Notes: generated from the sequence alone by a model not told the origin. 21,811 nucleotides of DNA from Rhizophagus sp. LPA8_4_AMF (GCA_021464525.1 JADRCO010001169.1:1-21811); one strand, 5' to 3'; counted from the first letter of the stretch, positions 1 through 9,545 are shown. Numbers and translations are program-made.

Positions 1-837
1 CATCCACAATTATCATAATTTGATGATAAAACAAAGATCATTACGTGTCTTTAACTTTGAACTTCGAAGAACAGAACTCATAATATCATTAGATTTAAAT
101 ATGTATAAAATATATATTATCATTTATTCTATAATTAATAAATTCCTATTTATATAATATAGCTGTAAATTTTTCTAATATTCTTGTTTTCTATGAACGT
201 TTGATTTTTCTAAATAGAATTTTCTAGAATTTCACTTTGTTGTATAAATACCGTTGTTCAATTTTATTGAAGAAATATATAGATATGCTACAAGGGAAGG
301 AAGAGCTGAATAATTAAAACTAACATATATCGAAAGAAATAAAGTGAAAATTATTAAAAAAAATAATAAATCGGCGGCGCTATTAGATAATAAATGATTT
401 TCTTTTTATTATTGTCTTTATTTTTAGATAAACTATTATATCTTCGGACTCAACGGTTTTCTTTTTCGTTGTATTTATAAAATAATTTCACATTGCAGTA
501 TTTCTTTGAAGAATTCAGAGAAATATTTTGATAATGAATTTAATTTTTTTTGACTACGCGTTTTTTTATATTGTATAAAGTAAAAAAATAATAATAAACT
601 GAATAATATGTATACATTTATATACTATTTCGTATTTGGAGAATCAATTGATAATTTTTTCAACATAATCTATCGTTGTATGTATGCACTTTATATATAC
701 ACATTACAACCAAAAAAAAAATGGAATCATAATTATTATTTAAATCATAATGACGTTGTTTATCGTTGAAGAACGTAAAAAAACTCAGCTCTGACGAATC
801 TAAATAAGTTGATCCACTCATCCACAAAAGCTTTTAA
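1..837. other. Gene-poor A+T-rich stretch
   Basis: No frame longer than chance, splice pair or RNA gene could be supported. The DNA is homopolymer-rich with stops in all frames. A small GC patch (tcggcggcgc, near 371) is the only compositional break. Confidence 0.5.
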
Positions 838-1017
838 AAAGATCTTTCACTGACAAACTTCCAATTCATTAGATTCTTTTCTTCAGAACAATTTTCTCTA
901 CCTTGTGAAGGCAAAGAAAACGACTTTGGAAAAACTTTTCAAAAGTTGAGAATCACACGAAAGAAGAAACTGAATTACAAAAAAATCTTCAACTATCAGC
1001 AAATTTTGGAACAATAA
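838..1017 (+). other. Open frame without a start codon, possible exon relic
   Basis: A frame of 59 codons runs between a TAA at 835-837 and a TAA at 1015-1017 with no ATG. The translation is polar and lysine-rich (for example CEGKENDFGKTFQKLRITRK), less like random A+T-rich translation than its neighbours. No splice partner was identified and no family is recognised. It may be chance, a lost exon or a transposon fragment. Confidence 0.2.
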
Positions 1018-1076
1018 AATTCTCCTGATGCATTTCAACTTTATCAATACCTCCTTCTTTTACCCTGATATTTGAT

Positions 1077-1142
1077 ATGGAACTATGGAATCTTATATTC
1101 GGTGGTCTTCTAGTAATTATTTACGCACAGTTTCCTGTTTAA
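1077..1142 (+). other. Tiny ORF resembling a signal-peptide exon
   Basis: ATG to TAA encodes 21 residues, beginning MELWNLIFGGLLVIIYAQF. It has a short polar head, a hydrophobic core and a possible signal-peptidase site after the YA. This is what a first exon of a small secreted protein would look like. No good donor follows (the only nearby GT is GTTTAA at 1137), so it may be chance. Confidence 0.15.
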
Positions 1143-1636
1143 TCATAGTTCTATTATAGAATTTACATATAATAATATTATAGAAAAAAAATATCCTTTT
1201 GATTCCTTTTTATCTTATTTTATATCTATTTTTTTCCGGTGTGGATTTGTTTAAACATTTAGGTTGAACAAAATTCTACCCTCTATTTTCCATCGGAAGA
1301 CAGTTGCTTTCGGCCGGCTTAGTTCAGTTTCATTTTTAGTCTAATATCAGTAATTATAGTAGTATTGAAACTGCGTCCTCGATATAAAAAAAAGGCACGT
1401 CATTGATCACGCGATACGTGCGGTAATTCTCCTGAAAATAATTTTGAACATGCCATATTTAAGTGAAAAAGGAGAGGTTTTTATTTGAAGTTTTGTTTGT
1501 GGTAAATTAAATTCATTTTCGGAGTTACGACTCCGATATTGTTTCACAATTAATTAAGGTCAATCATTTCGTTCACTTTTGTTAAAAAATTCCTACAACA
1601 GACTATGGTTCAAATCCTACAATAAAATAGGGTTAA
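1143..1636. other. Non-coding stretch
   Basis: No coding frame is supported. It contains an isolated CGGCCGGC palindromic core near 1310-1318, similar to the centres of the interspersed palindromes found elsewhere in the window. Confidence 0.4.
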
Positions 1637-1924
1637 AATTGCAAGTATGAAGTCAATAGAATTGAATTACTTGATACAGCAAACGAAGAGTTTGAGAATG
1701 ATGATACGAAACATCAAATGTTCATCTGTGGCGTAGCAAATAAGAGATTTACCAAATCAATTGACAATCGAACAAGAAATTAAATTAGAGAAATTTTCAC
1801 ATATTGCATCACAAAATTTTCAAGCAGGCCGGCAACCATTATTGGCCATATGGAACATCAAACATCTGTAATACATACTGTATATATAGAAATAGAAAAT
1901 AAGAAAAAGAAAACAAACAACTAA
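1637..1924 (+). pseudogene. Possible coding relic with one internal stop
   Basis: One frame stays open for 95 codons except for a single TAA at 1781-1783, which is unusual in DNA this A+T-rich. The translation is balanced in composition (for example NRIELLDTANEEFENDDTKH, then a cysteine and basic residues). The second half reads through a GGCCGGC...GGCC palindrome at 1827-1847, suggesting an element inserted in or next to old coding sequence. The first in-frame ATG is well inside. No family is recognised; chance remains possible. Confidence 0.25.
1827..1847. repeat. Short palindromic element, GGCC-core family
   Basis: GGCCGGCAACCATTATTGGCC is an imperfect palindrome sharing the layout of the better copies at 11653-11686 and 15720-15753: GGCC at both ends around a TTAT-type centre. 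Confidence 0.4.
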
Positions 1925-2700
1925 AACTACACAACAACTCCAACTACGTCAATTTGGTCAATTTCACTCGCAGGTTGGAAGTTAAAAGCATATGAGTTTA
2001 TCACATGATATTATAAAATTTTTATTGGTCAATTTTTACCGACCCGATCGGGATATTTTATGACTTTGCGTCACTTTAGTATAGAAACTTCCACTCTGAA
2101 CTTATATTACTGTGAATAAAATTTATTACCAACCAAAAAGATCGTTTGATCATATTTTGAACTATAGTACATGACAGTATTTCATAACAGTTAATGGAAA
2201 CGAAGTTCCTGAAAATTTAATTTTTCTTCGTGATGCCCCTAAAGTCATATAAAATGAAATGAAGTTTAAAACGAGATTCTTTACTAGATTATCATACTAA
2301 ATTTCATAATTTTTGTTGAAAGAAACTTTCTACTAATTTATGCAGTTAGCGTTGATGAACGTTCTGGAAAATGAAATAAAATATAGGAGATTCTTTACTA
2401 CTGTAACAGTGCTTGTATATAGTAGGAATTTAATGATTATGGACAGAAACGTTTAATTTATTGCATAATTTTAAATAGAAATTTATAATTTGATTTTTAA
2501 ATTTTTTATTCATTTTATATTAAAATATTTTCAATTTTCGTACATAATTTTTACTACGAAATACTTACGTCAAATTACCTGTAATATTTTTACATCAATG
2601 TTACGTACCTCAATTTTGAAATATGAAAGTGAATTCAAAAAATCAAAAATTCGATTACGTTGAACACTCGGTATTTGACTCGAACGCACGTGATAAAGCA
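1925..2700. other. Non-coding A+T-rich stretch
   Basis: No coding frame or RNA gene is supported. A perfect 10-bp palindrome CCCGATCGGG lies at 2043-2052. A CACGTGA motif occurs near 2688. Confidence 0.4.
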
Positions 2701-2702
2701 AT

Positions 2703-2768
2703 GCCGGCCAGAACAATCATAGTGTCGGCCATGGTCAAAATCATAATTTTGGCTCACACTATGATAAT
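2703..2768. repeat. Inverted repeat, divergent member of the GGCC palindrome family
   Basis: ATCATAGTGTCGGCCA (2716-2731) pairs with TGGCTCACACTATGAT (2750-2765) at 14 of 16 positions across an 18-nt loop. GCCGGCC at 2703-2709 lies beside the left arm. The TATAGTG-GGCC wording matches the shorter palindromes at 11653 and 15720. Confidence 0.5.
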
Positions 2769-2790
2769 TTTACCAACATAATCGGTCAAC

Positions 2791-2826
2791 TTCGATCACT
2801 TCGATCACCCCGATCATTCTGGTCAC
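2791..2826. repeat. 9-bp tandem repeat, four units
   Basis: Four consecutive 9-mers read ttcgatcac, ttcgatcac, cccgatcat, tctggtcac. The first two are identical and the others have diverged. Confidence 0.5.
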
Positions 2827-2922
2827 GATTAGCTCACTAATTTCACATCAATATATTAACTTGCTGTCCGTATAAATCTGACTGCTTTTAAAGCAGAAAG
2901 CATGATAACGCTTAAGATTTAG

Positions 2923-3083
2923 GCATATATTTATACAGTAGGTGGCACTGGAATCATCCTTACTGTTATGGCATGTGCCGTAATTGGTATGTAATGCCAT
3001 AAGTTCTTGGATTTCCAGACTTCATGGTAAGTGGGAGGAAAGTTTTATTAATATTTATTTCAGCAGGAACATTATTAACTTAG
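2923..3083 (+). other. Candidate two-exon membrane segment, partial gene model
   Basis: After a TTTAG acceptor (2918-2922) a frame encodes a glycine-rich hydrophobic segment (VGGTGIILTVMACAVI). It reaches a strong donor, ATTG|GTATGT, at 2987. An acceptor TTTATTTCAG at 3063 gives a 77-nt intron and rejoins in phase to encode GTLLT and a TAG at 3081-3083. The product would be a C-terminal transmembrane tail. No upstream exon or start is evident. A second good donor, CATG|GTAAGT, lies near 3026 and is unexplained. No family is recognised. Confidence 0.2.
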
Positions 3084-3430
3084 TTTAGTTGTTTCTTATA
3101 TTTTATTTGCAATGTGTTTAATTTTTCTTTTTTTAGTCTCTTTTAAAATAAAACTAATAATAACTTCTTTTTCTTCCTAACTATCAATTTTACCGTTTTC
3201 TTGTTATTCTGAACACGATTCTTAATTATTGTGATGGGTTTGATATGGTTCAAATTATAGTTATTTTATTGACAATCATTGTTGATTTCATTACGATAAA
3301 TTACTTAATATAGCTAATCAAAAAATAATTTAACCCAAAGCGATGATGAATGATTATGGCTTTATTTACTAAATATGATGTTCGTTTATTAATACTATGA
3401 TGCTTGTTTACTAATTATAGTAATTTTTAG

Positions 3431-3563
3431 AGAAGACTTACCCTTACTTACCAGAAAGTCCAAGAAGTTTGCAAGAACTATTCCTCAAAGAAAGAAAAAT
3501 AACAAAGCTAATGTCATTTTCTTAAATGTCAAAAAACCGCCTTTCCCTCTCACCAAAAAGTAA
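3431..3563 (+). other. Candidate terminal exon, basic tail
   Basis: A consensus-like branch and acceptor (TTTACTAAT, then TTTTTAG ending at 3430) precede a frame of about 43 codons ending in TAA at 3561-3563. It encodes a basic, proline-containing tail (DLPLLTRKSKKFARTIPQRK, later PPFPLTKK). Composition and splice context suggest a last exon, but no matching upstream exon was found. It could belong with the 2923-3083 segment or be chance. Confidence 0.2.
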
Positions 3564-4027
3564 ATTTCGCTAGAACCGTCCTTTTAAAAAAATGTTGCGT
3601 TATGAATCGCTACTAATTTTTTTTTTTTTAAAAAAAGTCTTTTCCATTTACGGTATATAAACTTGGTATTACAACATTTATAATTTATGGCATCTTTTTA
3701 TGGTAACAAAATTATTTACCATTATTTACGGCGTATATCGAAATGCCGAAATGGGTATAATTAGTAAATTTCGACGAGATCTAAAATGATAAGCCATATT
3801 TGGTTATTGATGTCATTAATTTGAATAATTTAATAAAATTTACAAATTAAGATATGTAAAAATAATTTGGACTACAAATTAAGGTAATTAAAAATAATTT
3901 GGGTTAATATACTGTTGTCTCACCTCCAATCTAGATTGAAGACTCCGTATAATTTGTAAAATATAAAAAATCTTGTGTATAACTGAACGGGATCTATTTT
4001 TCTTATTAGGAAACTGAGTGAGTAAAT
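3564..4027. other. Non-coding stretch
   Basis: Low-complexity A+T-rich DNA with a short T-run/A-run inverted pair near 3619-3637. A loose direct repeat of the type acaaattaag-(g/a)t-aaaaataattt(g)gg occurs around 3841-3903. No gene is seen. Confidence 0.4.
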
Positions 4028-4273
4028 TTATACGAAATTAGATGTTTCGGAGGATTGGTTTGGAGTAACACCTGAAAATTGACAAAAGATCTTGAATTGT
4101 CGGTGACCTTTCGTAAAAATATGTGCATACCAAAAGTTGGGATCGGTTAATTTGTTAAAGATATTACTTAGCCAGCTAAATTGTTGAAGGTTTTTATGAA
4201 AATGAAACGATTTTATTAGTTTGGACGGTCGCTGACAATCATGTAGTGCGTAAATTCGATACGCTCCGGACAA
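4028..4273 (-). repeat. Probable old interspersed repeat with open frames on both strands
   Basis: The minus strand has an 81-codon frame with balanced composition but no ATG start. The plus strand opposite also reads protein-like for a stretch (KLDVSEDWFGVTPEN from about 4036) before hitting stops. Open frames on both strands, a sharp change in composition and lack of a start fit a degenerate interspersed repeat better than a host gene. No domain is recognised. Confidence 0.25.
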
Positions 4274-4844
4274 TTATTAATACATACACTTGAATGCGTC
4301 TTTTATTTTACTACGGAAGCGAAAAACTTTTTTTAAAAAAAAGGAAATGTGCCACTATCATTATGAGATATTATTCTTGTTTAAATTTATAATCAATTTT
4401 AGCGTTTATTTTTGGGCTGATTCAATTATAAAATTATCGAATTGAACATCTTTTTTTATCAAATTAAAAATTATAATAAAATAAAAAATAAATGATTACT
4501 TTTATTAAATAATAACGTTGTTAATATAAAAATTTCTATAATAATAACGGAGATAATACGATTGATCTTGTCATACGTACCTATGCATCAGATATTCGAT
4601 CTTCTTTATTAATGCAAGAAAAATAAAAATGTCCACAAGAAATTTTTTGTGAAAATACAAAAGCGATGATCTGATGATCTCAATTGATATGAATGGAATT
4701 AGGTCATTGATTAAAAGGTTAAATGTAATTCCGGTGATGCAATATGTCACATGTGATAAGAAACCGGAAATCTTTTATTTAATTTAAAAATTACTTTCAA
4801 AAACATTTTATTGAGGGCTTTTTTTTTTGATTCATCAAATGTAG
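4274..4844. other. Non-coding A+T-rich stretch
   Basis: No supported gene, RNA or element; stops in all frames and several homopolymer runs. Confidence 0.4.
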
Positions 4845-5018
4845 ATCATTTCATCTACTACGCCTGATCTCAAAAAGGAGATCTTTTGTGAGATTAATTT
4901 GGCTAGTTTGAACTCGGAAAGTACCAAAAGCACGGATTTTACCGTTGATATTCTCATTAGCGCTCATGCCCGCTCACCGAGTACTAACGCAAACAGCATA
5001 ATAAATAATGGAACATAA
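4845..5018. other. GC-richer patch, open on both strands (exon or repeat)
   Basis: On the plus strand 57 codons are open from a possible acceptor (TAG at 4842-4844) to a TAA at 5016-5018. The translation is well balanced (for example TDFTVDILISAHARS). On the minus strand an ATG-initiated frame encodes 38 residues beginning MSANENINGKIRAFGTFRVQ. The patch is clearly richer in G+C than its flanks. Overlapping sense and antisense frames make an interspersed repeat at least as likely as an exon. Confidence 0.25.
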
Positions 5019-6110
5019 TGAGTTGTATTGAAAATAATTCATATAACTTAATTAGTTACACAGTTACACGGATTGTCATCAATAAAAAATATCTAAGACG
5101 ACTATTATAAATCAAATCATACCCAAGTATATTAGGATCAGTAAGATTTTATATCGTCTTTTTTAATAAGAAATTTTCTTATAAAAAACATCAAAATATT
5201 TTTCAATTTCTCGTTATCAAAGATAAAAAAAAACCATAAAAAGTGTGATAAAAATGATCGACGTGACGTTCTAAAACGTTATTTGAGGAACAGTAACCTT
5301 CAAATTTCCCGTTGTCATATATTTGATCATTTTGGACTACGGATGCTTACATTTTATTAAAATATTATAATAGACCTTTAGATTATTCAAAAATTATATG
5401 ATCCGCGTTACTGATGCTATACCTGAAAAAGGGATGAAATGAGATGGAAATTTAAACCTAAAATTGGAAATGATAATCCTTTCAAAGTTTGACGAGAATT
5501 TCAACGGACACATCGACAATTAACCCTTTGAATAATTCTGTAACCTGCATCTTTTATATAAAGAGTCGCTCATTTAAAAATATTTGAACATTTTTGTGTA
5601 TATACTTTCAAGATGAAAGCTTTAATAATAAATGTTTGAAATTTTATTATTACTATTTTTTTTTTTTAGTACAAAGTGGCTTATCCCGACTAAAAAAAGG
5701 TTGCACAATTAGTTCCTTTTTTATACTTGATCACAATACTCATTTTATTTTCCTTTTATTTTTCTTTGCCAAAAAAAAGTAGTTAATATTAACGATAGAC
5801 ACTTTTAAATAATACTTTGTATGAAATTATGAAAATAATTATTTTTTATTTACTCTCTAACTTTATTATACCTTTTGTAACAAAATATTTGAAAATTAAG
5901 AAAACATAAATATAAGCTCATAAGATATATACATATATTTAAAGAAATCTTTATGAATAGAAACTTAGATGTTATTAATAATGATAGTTATATGTTCAAA
6001 ATTGAAAAATTTTATGTTATACACACAATAAATAATAAGGATCGTTAAGCATAATATTCTTAAAAAAAAAAGCTTATTCTTAAATAGTGATAGTGATCGA
6101 GAAATGAAAT
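5019..6110. other. Non-coding A+T-rich stretch
   Basis: No convincing gene. A 62-codon ORF near 5594-5782 is poly-Phe/Tyr translated from T-runs and is not counted. This interval would hold the downstream exons of the minus-strand gene at 6380-6746 if they exist, but none could be defined. Confidence 0.4.
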
Positions 6111-6391
6111 ATTGAAAGGATCTTTCGTAAACCATACCTAAAGGCAATAGTGAAAAGATGATATTTGAATACTTTAACGAGAACTCAAAAAGTGAAATTT
6201 TATTAAAAGGTTATCTAATAAACCATACCTAAATAATGAAATAAATGGTGTTTGAATACTTTAAGAAATGATTCATTGAAAGGATCTTTCGTAAACATTA
6301 CCTAAATGTAATAATAAAACAAATGGTGGTTTAATACTTTAACGAAAGTTCAAGTGAAAGAATATTTCGTAAAACATACCTAAAGGTAAAA
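6111..6391 (-). repeat. Imperfect tandem repeat carrying splice-junction sequences
   Basis: Three full units (6111-6190, 6191-6274, 6275-6352; 80, 84 and 78 bp) and a partial fourth (6353-6391) share, read on the plus strand, a (a/g)ttgaaagg...ttcgtaaa-catacctaaa block. In the full units this is followed by tt(g/t)aatacttta. On the minus strand each unit presents a pyrimidine tract followed by TTTAG|GTATG or TTTAG|GTAAT. That is both an intron end and a perfect intron start. The partial unit overlaps the proposed exon end of the adjacent gene. Confidence 0.6.
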
Positions 6392-6746
6392 TCAAGGATT
6401 CTACACTATTATTTTCATGGAAATTAGTTCCATTAAAAAAATTATTCCCTAAAGTGGTATTTGCGGTTTGTGGTGTATTGATTCGAGCGATTAACTCGAT
6501 ATAGGCAGAACTCCGAATTTGATTTATGTTATCTGCGAGATTCGAAAGATACTTTTGTTGTGACGTAGTTAAATGCGCCCAAATTTCATCAACATTAATT
6601 GTACAATGTTGATTATTTAATAATAATTTACGCTCTAGGTTCGGTTTAAGCAAATCTTTTCCAGCTAATGTTTGAACAATTGTACCATTTCCTACTTTAT
6701 TGGCAAGATTTTGTATTTGTTCACTAGTAGGAAAAAATTGATTCAT
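6380..6746 (-). CDS. Unrecognised protein, probable first exon
   Basis: An ATG at 6746 opens a frame of 122 codons to a consensus donor (CCTTTAG|GTATGT) at 6380/6379. The unspliced frame runs on to 6339 but there turns into low-quality sequence copied in the tandem repeat downstream. The translation is soluble and Asn/Gln/Leu-rich (MNQFFPTSEQIQNLANKVGN at the start, then an LERKLLLNN segment and a helical IWAHLTTSQQKYLSNLADN). There is no signal peptide, membrane span or catalytic motif. No family is recognised. Downstream exons are not identified, so the model is partial. If the intron is not used, the product is a complete 135-residue protein. Confidence 0.5.
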
Positions 6747-7120
6747 ATTGCTTTATTGATTCTTGAGAGAGGATTTTTTGTGCATTTTATATTTTTTGAA
6801 TACAATGATTTACGAATAAAAACATGCCGAACAAACGGGAGGATTTCGGCATTATACTAAAGATTTTTCAATGAAATTGGCGTAATTAATGGCTTCCTTA
6901 CTAAATAGGTTAAATATATAAAAGGAGCCATCCGAGAGAATTTCTCCAAATTTACCAATTATTCGTGAGTCATACCTGATGCGTAGTAATTTATAACAAT
7001 TTTGGATAGTGACGTACTGACGTACATATCTTATTATGCATCCTTAGATATGAGAGATATAAGACGCGTAGTTAATTGTGAACACAATATCACATGGTGA
7101 TAAAGTCATAGTATATAATA
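6747..7120. other. Non-coding stretch upstream of the 6380-6746 gene
   Basis: No coding frame is supported. It holds a plus-strand TATATAAAAGGAGCC sequence near 6916 that looks like a TATA box, but no plus-strand gene follows it. A TTATTATGCATCC segment at 7031 resembles the termini of the element at 7190-7343. Confidence 0.4.
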
Positions 7121-7178
7121 ATGGTGGTTAAAATACCATCCGAACTGCGAGCAGTTCGGATAATATTTTAACCACCAT
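7121..7178. repeat. 58-bp near-perfect hairpin
   Basis: Arms 7121-7148 and 7151-7178 are reverse complements at 26 of 28 positions, with a two-base loop (GA). The ends read ATGGTGGTTAAAATA and TATTTTAACCACCAT; the tip is ATCCGAACTGC-GA-GCAGTTCGGAT. This is a cruciform-capable element, probably a very short MITE-like repeat. No flanking duplication is evident. Confidence 0.75.
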
Positions 7179-7189
7179 CCCAATAACTG

Positions 7190-7343
7190 TGTTATTATGC
7201 AGATGTCCAAGACCATGTTCCATATAAAAATCATAGGTATTTTACCTATAAAATCTAAATGACGTAATGCGTCAAGATATTTAGGTAATCTAAAATATCA
7301 GTATGTTAAAAACGACATGATCCTATTTGGCTGCATAATAACA
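7190..7343. mobile_element. MITE-like element with 13-bp terminal inverted repeats
   Basis: TGTTATTATGCAG at 7190-7202 and its exact complement CTGCATAATAACA at 7331-7343 bound a 154-bp segment. Inner parts of the arms are also loosely complementary (CATGT...ATATTTTA type). The centre has smaller dyads such as ggtattttacc. It encodes nothing. No clear target-site duplication flanks it, so the superfamily is undetermined. Confidence 0.45.
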
Positions 7344-7787
7344 AGTGTCAAGTGATACATATTAAGTGGCGCGGTTCAACTCACGACACGTGATTATTAC
7401 TTAAAACGAGGCGTGTAATAAATATTAACACAAATATACACGACTTATTCGCTTTATTTTGAAGATATTAAACATGTATACTATGAAAATTAAGAAAAAT
7501 AAACCTATTCAAACAACCTGAAATTTATTAGATTAAAAATATTATTTTGTTTTTTCTGTCATTTTTCTACATAAATTTTGTAAAAATCTTTTTTTCAAAT
7601 TTTGTATTGTACGTAAAATAAAAAGTTAAGAAAATTGCTAAAGTTCATCAGTCGATACCAGCATTATGATGTACTATTGGCCATAATTAAAAATCTAATA
7701 AAGCACTAGCCGGCATTACATAATAAATTCACCACTGTGACCGTCACCACTCGTGATATTTAGCAACACCCAAAAATTAATTATTTT
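7344..7787. other. Non-coding stretch downstream of the F-box gene
   Basis: No gene is supported. It includes an ACACGTGA motif near 7384 and a half-copy of the palindrome family (CTAGCCGGCATTACATAAT) near 7706. It would contain the 3' UTR of the F-box gene, but no clear AATAAA was found on the minus strand close to the stop. Confidence 0.4.
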
Positions 7788-9227
7788 TCAAATTTCTATT
7801 CTATCAATGTAACATTTTTTAATGACACCTTTCGTTTTATAATCTTGTAATTGTTGCTTGGCATCTGCGTACTTTAGGTAAATACTATTTAATCTTAAAG
7901 ATATTGGATACCTACTTTTCCAATTATCAAGAAATAATATAATATCTTGTAATTTGATCTCCTTAATAGAATGAAATTTAAAATTAAACAAACTAATTGG
8001 TGATGATTCTGTTAATATTAAGAATAATTTATCCCAATGAAATACATTAGCAGAATCATTATCATATATTTTAATAACTAATTCGTTAAAAAATTGACAT
8101 TTAATTAATAAATTTTTAAATTCCGATAAAATTGAATTAGCACTAGCTAATAATGATAATTTAAGATATTCAAGATTTGGACAATTCTGATAAATTGTTT
8201 GAATGATTCTTTTAATATCAATGTTATTACAATATGTATCTATATTAATTTTAATAAGATTTCCTTTTGTACTTTCAATTAAATTTTCTATAATTTCAGG
8301 AGAAACTCGTCGAACTTTGAGAATTCTTAAAATAGGTAATGATAAATCCTTTAAATTATCTAACTCATGATTATATCCAAAGTTATGAATTTTAATTTCT
8401 AAACTTATTAAATTTACAAGATATGAAAGAAATCTTGTAATAGGTTCCCAATCAATTCTCAAATATTTGAGAGTATTTGCATGCTTAATCAAAGATTTTT
8501 CAAAAGTTTTGAAAAATTGATTATTTGAATTATTTCCATCATATGTACGAATGATACAAACGTCATTTAGATTTTTTTGTACTTCAATCAGTTTAATGAT
8601 TCCGGAGTTATCAGTGGGCCAACGAATAATATTAAATACTAATTTTTTAATTGAATTGCATATTCCAGCTAATCCTTTTAAAATTTTCTGGTCATCATAA
8701 CCCATATAACAAAAAGATTCAAGATCTGAAAAGCAATGCTCAGTTCCTGAAATTTGATGTAGTTGATGGAAATCATAATATATGTAAATGGAAAGATGAG
8801 TAAATTTTGTATCCCTATTAATAAATAATTTTATTATCTCATTTCTTATATTTCTTATGATAGACACGTTGGATGATTCAATCATATTTCGGTCAATTAT
8901 ACGGTTTAAATGGTCAAAGTTTAAATGCCTCCAGAAGTTAATGTAATTAAACGAGGGATGTTGATATGTTTCTGTATCAATTTTTTGACTCTTTAAATAT
9001 TCTCTTAATTCTACAGTTAAATGTGAGTATATTACATTAAATAATGCACACTCTGCTTTTTCTGATAGATAATTAGGATTATCAATTCGTATAGGAGTTT
9101 TCCATAAAATTGGCACTGCTGTTACACACCAAGTCCTGTCTACTAAAAGACATGAATAAAGAGATCTTTTGTCATCTCTCAATTCTTCAAATATTGAGTA
9201 AAGCACGTCATCGTTTAAATACACCAT
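7788..9227 (-). CDS. F-box protein with leucine-rich-like repeat region
   Basis: An intact single-exon frame of 479 residues starts at ATG 9227. Residues 1-45 match an F-box: MVYLNDDVLYSIFEEL, then SLYSCLLVDRTWC, then VPILWKTP (the L..DVL..IF.EL..D...L..C.LV.R.WC....P.LW pattern). The rest has irregular leucine/isoleucine repeats, such as LKYLRIDWEPI, LISLEIKI, LPILRILKVRR and NLEYLKLSLL, typical of degenerate LRRs that bind the substrate. F-box proteins of this kind recruit targets to an SCF (Skp1-Cullin-F-box) ubiquitin ligase. The family is massively expanded in glomeromycotan fungi. The substrate is unknown. No break or missing core residue is seen. The start is fixed by the F-box lying at the very N-terminus. 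Confidence 0.88.
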   Translation of the reverse strand: MVYLNDDVLYSIFEELRDDKRSLYSCLLVDRTWCVTAVPILWKTPIRIDNPNYLSEKAECALFNVIYSHLTVELREYLKSQKIDTETYQHPSFNYINFWRHLNFDHLNRIIDRNMIESSNVSIIRNIRNEIIKLFINRDTKFTHLSIYIYYDFHQLHQISGTEHCFSDLESFCYMGYDDQKILKGLAGICNSIKKLVFNIIRWPTDNSGIIKLIEVQKNLNDVCIIRTYDGNNSNNQFFKTFEKSLIKHANTLKYLRIDWEPITRFLSYLVNLISLEIKIHNFGYNHELDNLKDLSLPILRILKVRRVSPEIIENLIESTKGNLIKINIDTYCNNIDIKRIIQTIYQNCPNLEYLKLSLLASANSILSEFKNLLIKCQFFNELVIKIYDNDSANVFHWDKLFLILTESSPISLFNFKFHSIKEIKLQDIILFLDNWKSRYPISLRLNSIYLKYADAKQQLQDYKTKGVIKKCYIDRIEI

Positions 9228-9375
9228 TTTTCTTAAAAAAGGTTATTTTTTTATTTTATTCCATTCTTTACATCGACGGAAAATCTTTTATTTATATTAA
9301 ACGCGGACGATGTATTTATATATGTCAAATATTATATAGGCTGAATACAATTAATTTTTAACAAATTTATAATTA

Positions 9376-9545
9376 CTACATTAAATGTGCAATATACCAT
9401 TTCAGAGGCGATTCTTTCCATATTTGTCCATAACCTTTCTGAAGTTTCAGGACGCTCATAAATTGTAACAGAACTTATATCAACAGAAAAATGTAAAAAG
9501 AAGTATCGGTAATGACTTACCATTTAAAAGATTTGTCTTTGACAT
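9376..9545 (-). other. Candidate short spliced ORF
   Basis: On the minus strand ATG 9545 encodes MSKTNLLN up to a strong donor, AAATG|GTAAGT (9521/9520). A 47-nt intron ends in GATATAAG (9474). Exon 2 (9376-9473) continues in phase to a TAG, for a total of 40 residues. The competing frame of exon 2 reads SVTIYERPETSERLWTNMER and looks more protein-like, which would need a different upstream exon. The donor is good but the gene model is unsettled. It lies just upstream of the F-box gene on the same strand. Confidence 0.2.

Noticed and set aside
5594-5782. ORF of 62 codons, poly-Tyr/Phe
   Set aside because: Built on T-runs; a low-complexity translation with no ATG at its first codon.
5965-6147. 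Minus-strand ORF of 60 codons starting MPLGMVYERS
   Set aside because: Its start is one copy of the tandem splice-junction repeat; the rest is A+T-rich noise.
6914-6930. TATATAAAAGGAGCC as a promoter TATA box
   Set aside because: Points to the plus strand, where no gene follows; likely chance in A+T-rich DNA.
9110-9361. Plus-strand ORF of 83 codons
   Set aside because: Largely antisense to the F-box gene and its leader, without coding character.
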